Shown here one piece after another: positions 1 to 5,280 of a stretch of DNA of 5,517 nucleotides. Both the position numbers and the translations under genes were made by a program. The stretch comes from an uncultured Oscillospiraceae bacterium (lineage in GTDB: Bacteria > Bacillota > Clostridia > Oscillospirales > Oscillospiraceae). Where the stretch lies: contig CAKTKF010000102.1 of NCBI GenBank assembly GCA_934569215.1, positions 1 to 5,517 on the forward strand, read 5' to 3'. The notes under the pieces were generated by a model. It saw only the letters and a list, made by a program, of their open reading frames with translations. It made no database searches and had not been told where the DNA came from. Positions within the stretch are counted from its first letter, which is position 1; the number at the start of each line of letters is the position of its first letter.

Positions 1-7
1 AAGGAGG
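1..7 (+). promoter_or_regulatory. Ribosome binding site deciding a TTG start
   Basis: AAGGAGG lies 7 nt upstream of TTG at position 15, an ideal Shine-Dalgarno arrangement. It supports TTG as the start of the ABC ATPase rather than the first in-frame ATG at position 51. The ATG at 51 would cut off the first beta strand of the nucleotide-binding domain. Confidence 0.85.
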
Positions 8-14
8 AATCACA

Positions 15-728
15 TTGGAACAAAACGTTCTGACCGCCAGCGGTCTTACCATGCGCTATCACAGCACGCTGGCCTTGGATAACCTGGACATGAATCTGCC
101 CCAGGGAAAAATCGTCGGTCTTCTCGGCCCCAACGGCAGCGGAAAGACCACCTTCATCAAGCTGGCAGCAGGTCTGCTGACCCCCACGGCGGGACAAATC
201 ACCGTTTGCGGCGAAAAAATCGGCACGGCCACGAAGGCCATGGTCTCGTATCTGCCCGACCGCCCCTATTTCAGCCGTCAGGTTCGGGTGGAGCAGCAGC
301 TGGATTTCTTTCAGGATTTTTACGCGGACTTCGACCGCACCCGGGCGGAGGAAATGCTCTCTGCGCTGAACATTTCCCTGAGCGCCAAATTTAAGTCTCT
401 GTCCAAGGGCAACCAGGAGAAGGTTCAGCTGGTTCTGGTGATGTCCCGCCGGGCGAAGCTGTACCTGCTGGACGAACCCATCGGCGGCGTCGATCCCGCC
501 GCCCGGGATTACATTCTCAACACCATCATCACCAATTATGACCCCAGCGCCACGGTGCTGATCTCCACCCACCTGATTGCCGACGTGGAACGGGTACTGG
601 ACGAGTATCTGTTCCTGTCCCAGGGCCGCATTTTGCAGGGCGGAAACGTGGACGCCGTGCGGGAGGAGACCGGCAAGTCGCTGGATGAACTGTTCCGGGA
701 GGTATTCAAATGTTTGCCAAATTGCTGA
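15..728 (+). CDS. ABC transporter ATP-binding protein (YtrB/CcmA-like, ABC-2 type)
   Basis: This is the cytoplasmic ATPase of an ABC transporter; it would hydrolyse ATP to drive the membrane partner encoded next. At 237 residues it is a single complete nucleotide-binding domain. The Walker A motif GPNGSGKT is at residues 38-45, an ABC signature variant LSKGNQEK at 129-136, Walker B LYLLDEP at 149-155, the D-loop GGVDP at 157-161 and the H-loop His at 186 (STH). The usual Q-loop glutamine is replaced: the segment reads YLPDRPYF, placing Asp82 about where Gln is normally found, as in several ABC-2-type ATPases. The start is TTG with a perfect upstream ribosome binding site. The 3' end overlaps the permease gene by 19 nt, implying translational coupling. 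Related gene pairs in Firmicutes often follow a GntR-family (YtrA-like) regulator, but any such gene lies outside the window. The substrate cannot be read from the sequence; peptide antibiotic or cell-envelope stress export is a guess from relatives. Confidence 0.93.
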   Translation: MEQNVLTASGLTMRYHSTLALDNLDMNLPQGKIVGLLGPNGSGKTTFIKLAAGLLTPTAGQITVCGEKIGTATKAMVSYLPDRPYFSRQVRVEQQLDFFQDFYADFDRTRAEEMLSALNISLSAKFKSLSKGNQEKVQLVLVMSRRAKLYLLDEPIGGVDPAARDYILNTIITNYDPSATVLISTHLIADVERVLDEYLFLSQGRILQGGNVDAVREETGKSLDELFREVFKCLPNC

Positions 729-1492
729 AAATGGAATTCCGTTCCACTTGGAACGTGCTGGGCATTCTGTGCCTGAGTCTGGTGGGCGCCGGGCTGCTGG
801 GCGGCGTCGCCATCCGGTATCTGGTGGGTGCCTGCGCTCCGAAGGAGTGGCTGGAGGTTTTGTGTACGCTGGCCATTACCGCGGCCGTGCTGTTCTTCAT
901 CGTCTGCGGTGTGGCGGCGCTGATCGTGCAGATCGTTCGCTTCTACCGCAGCCGCTTTACCGATGAAGGCTATCTGACCTTCACCCTCCCCGTCACCACC
1001 CATCAGGTGCTGCTTTCCAGCTTCCTCACCAGCGCCGTCAACCTGATTGCCGTGGCCGCCGTCAGCGTCGTCGGTCTGATTCTGATGGGACTGTGCGTCG
1101 TGCCGGATTTTGAGGATCTTCGGGAGGGCATCCACGTTCTGTGGCAGGAGTTTCCCGAACTCTGGGCGCGGTTCACCCAGGCGGATGTGCTTCAGGCCTT
1201 CGGGCTTCTCATTGTGAACGCAATCGTCGCTTTTTCCAATGAGCTGATTCTCATTATGCTTGCCGTGACCATCGGCTCCCTCGTTGCCAAAAAGCACAAG
1301 ATTCTCGCCGCCGTCGCCTTCTATTACATCCTGCACGTCGTCGATCTTACCTTTACCGGCGTCAGCATGGTAAAGCTTGCGGAAAGTCCCAACAGCCTGC
1401 TGGGTCTTCTGGCAATCGTCAATCTCATCCTCGCAGTTGTCGGGTATGTCCTCATGTACTTCCTGGTGGACAAAAAGCTGAATCTGAATTGA
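710..1492 (+). CDS. ABC transporter permease, six predicted transmembrane helices
   Basis: This is the membrane partner of the preceding ATPase. The 260-residue protein begins with a short cytoplasmic amphipathic stretch (MFAKLLKMEF) typical of ABC-2 permeases. It has about six hydrophobic segments, near residues 16-38, 50-76, 100-130, 160-192, 198-217 and 229-252. Between helices 2 and 3 lies the segment FYRSRFTDEGYLTFTLP (about 78-94), a conserved hallmark I recognise from Firmicutes ABC-2-like permeases paired with YtrB-type ATPases. The start ATG has GGGAGG 7 nt upstream, inside the end of the ATPase gene; the 19-nt overlap supports coupled expression. There is no signal peptide and no extra soluble domain. 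A hairpin terminator follows the stop by 13 nt, so the transporter unit ends here. The transported compound is unknown; family assignment is firm, function only generic. Confidence 0.88.
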   Translation: MFAKLLKMEFRSTWNVLGILCLSLVGAGLLGGVAIRYLVGACAPKEWLEVLCTLAITAAVLFFIVCGVAALIVQIVRFYRSRFTDEGYLTFTLPVTTHQVLLSSFLTSAVNLIAVAAVSVVGLILMGLCVVPDFEDLREGIHVLWQEFPELWARFTQADVLQAFGLLIVNAIVAFSNELILIMLAVTIGSLVAKKHKILAAVAFYYILHVVDLTFTGVSMVKLAESPNSLLGLLAIVNLILAVVGYVLMYFLVDKKLNLN

Positions 1493-1505
1493 CCCTTTCC
1501 CCCAC

Positions 1506-1533
1506 ATCCGAGCCTGTTTCAGGCTCGGATTTT
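1506..1533 (+). terminator. Rho-independent terminator after the ABC transporter genes
   Basis: A perfect 10-bp inverted repeat (ATCCGAGCCT at 1506-1515 with AGGCTCGGAT at 1521-1530) can be extended by one G-C pair and encloses a tiny T-rich loop. It is followed by TTTT(1530-1533)GCATATT. The T tract is short, so termination may be partial, but position 13 nt after the permease stop fits. No T tract is present for the opposite strand. Confidence 0.8.
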
Positions 1534-1597
1534 GCATATTCTATCACATATATTTGTCTATCCTCAATAAAAACCAGCTGTCCCCGATTTGCAGGAT

Positions 1598-1613
1598 GTG
1601 ACAATTTGTCCAC
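1598..1613. repeat. Imperfect palindrome, possible operator
   Basis: GTGACAATTTGTCCAC forms an inverted repeat with one extra C on the right arm: GTG pairs with CAC, and GACAA with TTGTC. It lies 40-60 bases upstream of the predicted -35 element, a position typical for an activator or secondary operator. No known regulator consensus is recognised, and it may be chance. Confidence 0.3.
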
Positions 1614-1655
1614 CAATCTTCAAAAAATCCTCACATTTTCTGGCATTATTTCATA

Positions 1656-1684
1656 TTGTATTCTTAAGGGATCAATGGTATCAT
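1656..1684 (+). promoter_or_regulatory. Putative sigma-A promoter of the apgM-like/serC/serA operon
   Basis: TTGTAT (1656-1661) and TATCAT (1679-1684) stand 17 bases apart, matching the vegetative TTGACA-17-TATAAT pattern at four of six positions in each box. Transcription would begin near 1691, giving a leader of about 50 bases before the start codon. A second -10-like hexamer, TAATAT at 1693-1698, has no good -35 partner. The location after a terminator and before the operon makes a promoter here almost certain; the exact boxes are less so. Confidence 0.5.
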
Positions 1685-1707
1685 AGTAGGAATAATATAC
1701 ATTTGTC

Positions 1708-1720
1708 TCCATAATATGGA
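1708..1720. repeat. Perfect inverted repeat in the operon leader, candidate operator
   Basis: TCCATAATATGGA is a perfect 6-bp inverted repeat around a single central A. It falls just downstream of the predicted transcription start and 10 bases before the ribosome binding site. A dimeric repressor bound here would block initiation; as RNA the 1-base loop is too tight for all six pairs to form. The regulator is not identified. Confidence 0.4.
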
Positions 1721-1730
1721 CGGTGTATCA

Positions 1731-1738
1731 AAGGAGAG
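1731..1738 (+). promoter_or_regulatory. Ribosome binding site deciding the apgM-like start
   Basis: AAGGAGAG lies 5 nt before ATG 1744. The in-frame GTG at 1723 would place this site inside the coding region and has no purine-rich site of its own, so ATG 1744 is chosen. Confidence 0.85.
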
Positions 1739-1743
1739 AGGTT

Positions 1744-2943
1744 ATGAAATACATCGTGATTCTGGGGGACGGGATGGCCGACGAACCCATCGACGCCCTG
1801 GGCGGAAAAACACCCCTTGCCTGCGCGGAAACGCCCGTAATGGATGAACTGGCATCCAAGGGCGAAATGGGCATGGTGCAGAACGTCCCCGCCGGGATGG
1901 CTCCCGGCAGTGACGTGGCCAATCTGTCCGTTATGGGCTACAATCCCGCCGTCTGTTACTCAGGACGATCTCCCCTGGAAGCACTGAGTGTCGGCGTCGC
2001 CATGGAGCCGACGGACATCGTTCTGCGCTGCAACATCGTAACCCTGACCGAGGAAGAGCCCTACGCCGAAAAGACCATTCTTGACCACAGCTCCGGCGAA
2101 ATTTCCACCGCCGACGCGGACATTCTCATGGACGCCATCCGGGAGAATTTCAACAGCGACGAGTTTCAGTATTACACCGGCACCAGCTACCGCCACATCA
2201 CCATCTGGAAAAACGGAGTTATGCCCCAGCTGGAGCCACCCCACGACCACCTGACCCATGTCATCGGCCCCTATCTTCCTCAGGAACCCAAGCTGCGCTC
2301 CATGATGGAAAAGAGCTTTGACATTCTGAACACCCACCCCCTGAATCTGGAGCGGGCGGCCAAGGGCAAAAACAAGGCCAATTCCCTCTGGTTCTGGGGC
2401 GCGGGAACGAAGCCCTCCCTGGAAAGCTTCACGGAGAAAACCGGCCTGAAGGGCGCTATGGTATCCGCCGTAGACCTGCTCAAGGGCATTGCCGTGGGCG
2501 CGGGGATGAAGGTTTATCAGGTTCCGGGTGCTACCGGCTCCATCGACACGAATTTTGAGGGCAAGGCGCAGGCCGCCATCAATGCACTGACCAAAGACGG
2601 CTGCGATTTCGTCTACGTCCACGTGGAAGCCCCGGACGAAATGGGTCATCAGGGACTGCTGAAAGAGAAAATCCAGTCCATCGAATATCTTGACCGCCGT
2701 CTCATTGCCCCGGTGAAGAAGGCCATGGAGGACGCGGGAGAGGATTTCCGGATGCTGGTGCTTCCCGACCATCCCACCCCCATCCGCCTGCGCACCCACA
2801 CCGGCAACCCGGTACCCTACGTGCTGTACGACAGCACCCGCCAGCGCAAGTCCATCCAAAAATACACCGAAGCCGAAGCGGAAGCCACCGGCAATTTTGA
2901 GCCGAACGGCTACAGGCTCATCCAGCGGCTGCTGAGCAAGTAA
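1744..2943 (+). CDS. apgM: Cofactor-independent phosphoglycerate mutase family (COG3635; ApgM / proposed homoserine kinase)
   Basis: A 399-residue cytoplasmic metalloenzyme of the alkaline phosphatase superfamily, archaeal-type branch of phosphoglycerate mutases. As a mutase it interconverts 2- and 3-phosphoglycerate through a phosphoserine intermediate. All expected two-metal-site residues are visible by analogy with bacterial iPGM: Asp9 (LGDGMAD), the nucleophile Ser56 (GSDVANLS), Asp298 and His302 (APDEMGH), Asp342-His343 (LPDHPTP) and His352 (THTGNPVP). The region between about residues 70 and 285 would carry the substrate-binding insertion. The start is ATG 1744, which gives the family's typical MKYIVILGDGMADEP opening. 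The gene leads an operon with serC (32 nt gap) and serA, so making 3-phosphoglycerate for serine synthesis is the simplest role. Some members of this branch, with a similar LPDHPTP motif, have been proposed to be homoserine kinases, so the substrate is uncertain; the fold and metal chemistry are secure. Confidence 0.87.
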   Translation: MKYIVILGDGMADEPIDALGGKTPLACAETPVMDELASKGEMGMVQNVPAGMAPGSDVANLSVMGYNPAVCYSGRSPLEALSVGVAMEPTDIVLRCNIVTLTEEEPYAEKTILDHSSGEISTADADILMDAIRENFNSDEFQYYTGTSYRHITIWKNGVMPQLEPPHDHLTHVIGPYLPQEPKLRSMMEKSFDILNTHPLNLERAAKGKNKANSLWFWGAGTKPSLESFTEKTGLKGAMVSAVDLLKGIAVGAGMKVYQVPGATGSIDTNFEGKAQAAINALTKDGCDFVYVHVEAPDEMGHQGLLKEKIQSIEYLDRRLIAPVKKAMEDAGEDFRMLVLPDHPTPIRLRTHTGNPVPYVLYDSTRQRKSIQKYTEAEAEATGNFEPNGYRLIQRLLSK

Positions 2944-2975
2944 GCCGTCCGTCGATATTAAGGGAGGAAGAAACA

Positions 2976-4058
2976 ATGTCCAGAGTCTATAATTTTTCCG
3001 CAGGCCCCGCGGTTCTGCCGGAAAGCGTTTTACAGGAAGCCGCCGCAGAAATGCTGGACTACCGGGGAACCGGTATGTCCGTCATGGAAATGAGCCACCG
3101 CTCCAAAACCTATCAGGCCATCATCGACCAGGCGGAGGCTGACCTTCGCACCCTCATGGGAATCCCCGACAACTATAAAGTCCTGTTCACGCAGGGCGGC
3201 GCCAGTCAGCAGTTTGCCATGGTGCCGATGAACCTGATGAAAACCAAAGTCGCCGATTACATCATCACCGGCCAGTGGGCGAAAAAGGCCTGGCAGGAGG
3301 CCAAAATGTACGGCACCGCCAACGCGGTCGCCTCCTCCGCCGACAAGACCTTCTCCTATATCCCCGACTGCTCCGACCTACCCATTGACGAGAACGCGGA
3401 CTATGTCTACATCTGTGAAAACAACACCATTTACGGCACCAAATTCTGGCAGCTGCCCAACACCAAGGGCAAGCCCCTGGTTTCCGACGTTTCCTCCTGC
3501 TTCCTGTCTGAGCCGGTGGACGTGACCAAATACGGCATGCTCTACGGCGGCGTGCAGAAGAACATTGGCCCCGCTGGTGTGGTCATCGCCATCATCCGGG
3601 AAGACCTGATCACCGAGGACGTGCTGCCCGGCACCCCCACCATGCTCCGCTACAAGACCCACGCGGACAACGGCTCCATGTACAACACGCCCCCCGCTTA
3701 CGGCATTTACATCTGCGGCAAAGTGTTCCAGTGGCTTCTGTCCATGGGCGGTCTGGAAGCCATCCGGGAGCGCAACGTGGCAAAGGCCAAGGTTCTCTAT
3801 GATTTTCTGGACGCCAGTCGGCTCTTCCACGGCACCGTGGTGAAAAAAGACCGCTCTCTCATGAACGTCCCCTTCGTCACCGGAAATGCGGAGCTGGACG
3901 CAAAATTTGTCAAAGCGGCGGAGGCCGCGGGCTTCGTCAGTCTGAAGGGACACCGCACCGTCGGCGGTATGCGCGCCAGCATCTACAACGCCATGCCCAT
4001 GGAGGGCGTCGTCAAGCTGGTGCAGTTCATGGAGCAGTTCGAGAAGGAAAATCGCTGA
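2976..4058 (+). CDS. serC: Phosphoserine aminotransferase
   Basis: PLP-dependent transaminase converting 3-phosphohydroxypyruvate and glutamate to O-phosphoserine and 2-oxoglutarate, the second step of serine synthesis; in many bacteria it also serves pyridoxal phosphate synthesis. The 360-residue length matches the E. coli enzyme. Visible landmarks are the N-terminal NFSAGPAVLP, His41-Arg42 in MSHRS (substrate phosphate/carboxylate contacts), the GGAS phosphate loop at 74-77, Trp101 stacking on the cofactor, Thr151, Asp171 (SDVSS) contacting the pyridine nitrogen, the Schiff-base Lys195 in GGVQKNIGPAG, Asn237-Thr238 from the dimer partner, and Arg334 in GGMRASIYNAMP. The start ATG follows GGGAGG by 9 nt. 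The gene sits between the apgM-like gene and serA, separated from serA by only 13 nt. No defect is seen. Confidence 0.97.
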   Translation: MSRVYNFSAGPAVLPESVLQEAAAEMLDYRGTGMSVMEMSHRSKTYQAIIDQAEADLRTLMGIPDNYKVLFTQGGASQQFAMVPMNLMKTKVADYIITGQWAKKAWQEAKMYGTANAVASSADKTFSYIPDCSDLPIDENADYVYICENNTIYGTKFWQLPNTKGKPLVSDVSSCFLSEPVDVTKYGMLYGGVQKNIGPAGVVIAIIREDLITEDVLPGTPTMLRYKTHADNGSMYNTPPAYGIYICGKVFQWLLSMGGLEAIRERNVAKAKVLYDFLDASRLFHGTVVKKDRSLMNVPFVTGNAELDAKFVKAAEAAGFVSLKGHRTVGGMRASIYNAMPMEGVVKLVQFMEQFEKENR

Positions 4059-4071
4059 AAAGAGGACAATT

Positions 4072-5235
4072 ATGTATCACATTCATTGCTTAAATAAGAT
4101 ATCCCCCAAGGGCACCGTCCTTCTGACGGATAACTACACCATCACGGACGACCGGAACCAGGCCGACGGCGTGCTGGTGCGCTCCGCCGACATGCACAAT
4201 GTGGCTCTGCCGGAAAGCCTTCTGGCCGTTGCCCGCGCCGGTGCCGGCGTCAACAACATCCCCCTGTCCGACTGCGCCGAAGCGGGCGTCGTGGTGTTCA
4301 ACACCCCCGGCGCTAACGCCAACTCCGTGATGGAGCTGGCACTGTGCGGTATGCTTCTGAGCAGCCGGGACGTGGTGGGCGGCATCAACTGGGTGCAGAC
4401 CGTCAAGGACGACCCCGATATCGCCAAGCTGGTGGAAAAGGGCAAGTCCAAATTCGCCGGTCATGAAATCCGCCACAAGAATCTGGGCGTCATCGGCCTG
4501 GGCGCGGTGGGCGGCCCTCTGGCCAACGCCGCCAGAAACCTGGGGATGACCGTCTACGGCTGCGACCCCTTCATCTCCATTGAAGCGGCGTGGCACTTAG
4601 ACAGCCACATTGTCCGGGTCAACGACCGGGATGAAATTTATTCAAAGTGCGACATCATTTCCCTTCACACCCCCCTGCTGGACGACACCCGGGGCATGAT
4701 CAATGCCGAGGCCATCGCCAAGATGAAGGACGGCGTCATTGTCCTGAACTTCGCCCGTGACCTGCTGGTGGACGACGACGCCATGGCGGCGGCGCTGGCT
4801 TCCGGCAAGGTTGCCCGGTACGTCACCGACTTCCCCAACGGGAAAACCGCCAAGATGCCCGGCTGCATCGCCATCCCCCATCTGGGCGCTTCCACGGAGG
4901 AATCCGAGGACAACTGTGCCAAAATGGCTGTGCAGGAGCTGATGGACTATCTGGAAAACGGCAACATCAAGAATTCCGTCAACTATCCCAACTGCGACAT
5001 GGGCATCTGCCGCGCCGAGGGGCGCATCACCCTGCTGCACCGGAACATTCCCAATTCTCTGGGTCGGTTCACCGCCGCCATCGCGGGCGAGAACATCAAC
5101 ATCGACGGTCTGATGAACAAGAGCCGGGGCGAATACGCCTACACCATGCTGGATCTCGACCGCCACCCCTCCGCGGATGCGGTGGAGCACCTGAAGCAGA
5201 TCGACGGCGTTCTGAAAGTCCGGGTTATCAAATAA
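4072..5235 (+). CDS. serA: D-3-phosphoglycerate dehydrogenase with C-terminal ACT domain
   Basis: NAD-dependent enzyme catalysing the first committed step of serine synthesis, 3-phosphoglycerate to 3-phosphohydroxypyruvate. The protein has 387 residues, close to the shorter ACT-bearing class. Residues about 1-95 and 285-310 form the substrate domain. Residues about 96-284 form the Rossmann domain with GLGAVG at 142-147 and the NAD-ribose Asp165 (YGCDPF). Catalytic Arg229 (NFARD) and His270 (PHLGASTEES) are present. The usual DVFxxEP segment carrying the catalytic Glu is replaced by a short VTDFPN (251-256), a variant I associate with Firmicutes enzymes. The ACT domain (about 315-387) keeps His323, Asn325 and Asn343, which line up with the serine-binding residues of E. 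coli SerA, so feedback inhibition by serine is likely. ATG 4072 follows AAGAGG by 6 nt. It is the last gene of the operon and is followed by a strong terminator. Confidence 0.95.
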   Translation: MYHIHCLNKISPKGTVLLTDNYTITDDRNQADGVLVRSADMHNVALPESLLAVARAGAGVNNIPLSDCAEAGVVVFNTPGANANSVMELALCGMLLSSRDVVGGINWVQTVKDDPDIAKLVEKGKSKFAGHEIRHKNLGVIGLGAVGGPLANAARNLGMTVYGCDPFISIEAAWHLDSHIVRVNDRDEIYSKCDIISLHTPLLDDTRGMINAEAIAKMKDGVIVLNFARDLLVDDDAMAAALASGKVARYVTDFPNGKTAKMPGCIAIPHLGASTEESEDNCAKMAVQELMDYLENGNIKNSVNYPNCDMGICRAEGRITLLHRNIPNSLGRFTAAIAGENINIDGLMNKSRGEYAYTMLDLDRHPSADAVEHLKQIDGVLKVRVIK

Positions 5236-5247
5236 GCAAATAAAGTT

Positions 5248-5280
5248 TTCGGGAGGGGCTTTCGCCCCTCCCGAATTTTT
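5248..5280. terminator. Strong terminator between convergent serA and the AI-2E family gene
   Basis: TTCGGGAGGGG (5248-5258) pairs perfectly with CCCCTCCCGAA (5265-5275). One more C-G pair closes a 4-base loop, and TTTTT (5276-5280) then ATT follow. This is a textbook Rho-independent terminator 12 nt after the serA stop. Read on the minus strand, the same stem follows the stop of the opposite gene and runs into AACTTTATTTG, a weaker U-rich tail, so it probably serves both genes, best for serA. Confidence 0.93.

Larger units (their letters stand above)
1534..1743. other. AT-rich intergenic region upstream of the serine operon
   Basis: About 210 bases without a convincing gene, visibly richer in A and T than the flanking genes. 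It holds a probable promoter (1656-1684), a perfect inverted repeat (1708-1720), an imperfect palindrome (1598-1613) and three copies of ATTTGTC (1552-1558, 1604-1610, 1701-1707). I see no T-box consensus (no TGGNACCGCG-like antiterminator), no terminator hairpin in the leader and no riboswitch I can recognise. Control by a DNA-binding protein therefore seems more likely than leader attenuation. Confidence 0.6.

Noticed and set aside
536..1537. 333-codon open frame on the minus strand opposite the ABC genes
   Set aside because: It runs antisense to two well-supported genes, its translation is low-complexity and rich in His, Gln and Gly, it matches no family I know, and its 5' end includes the terminator hairpin.
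1489..1686. 65-codon open frame in the intergenic region
   Set aside because: It begins at a TTG overlapping the permease stop without a ribosome binding site, reads through the terminator hairpin and the promoter, and its translation looks random.
1723..1743. GTG start extending the apgM-like protein by seven residues
   Set aside because: The extension would translate the ribosome binding site itself, and the family begins at the MKYIVILGDG sequence encoded from 1744.
1534..1743. T-box, serine/glycine riboswitch or attenuator in the operon leader
   Set aside because: There is no T-box consensus, no glycine-riboswitch-like core, no leader peptide with serine runs, and no terminator hairpin between the promoter and the start codon.
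1960..2976. 338-codon open frame on the minus strand opposite the apgM-like gene
   Set aside because: It is a compositional shadow of a GC-rich gene: the translation is Gly/Val/His-rich without any recognisable motif, and the sense gene has all its active-site residues.
4642..5190. Antisense open frame opposite serA (similar ones at 4090-4596, and at 3378-3953 opposite serC)
   Set aside because: Same pattern of valine, glycine and histidine-rich shadow translation, with no domain, and fully inside strongly supported genes.
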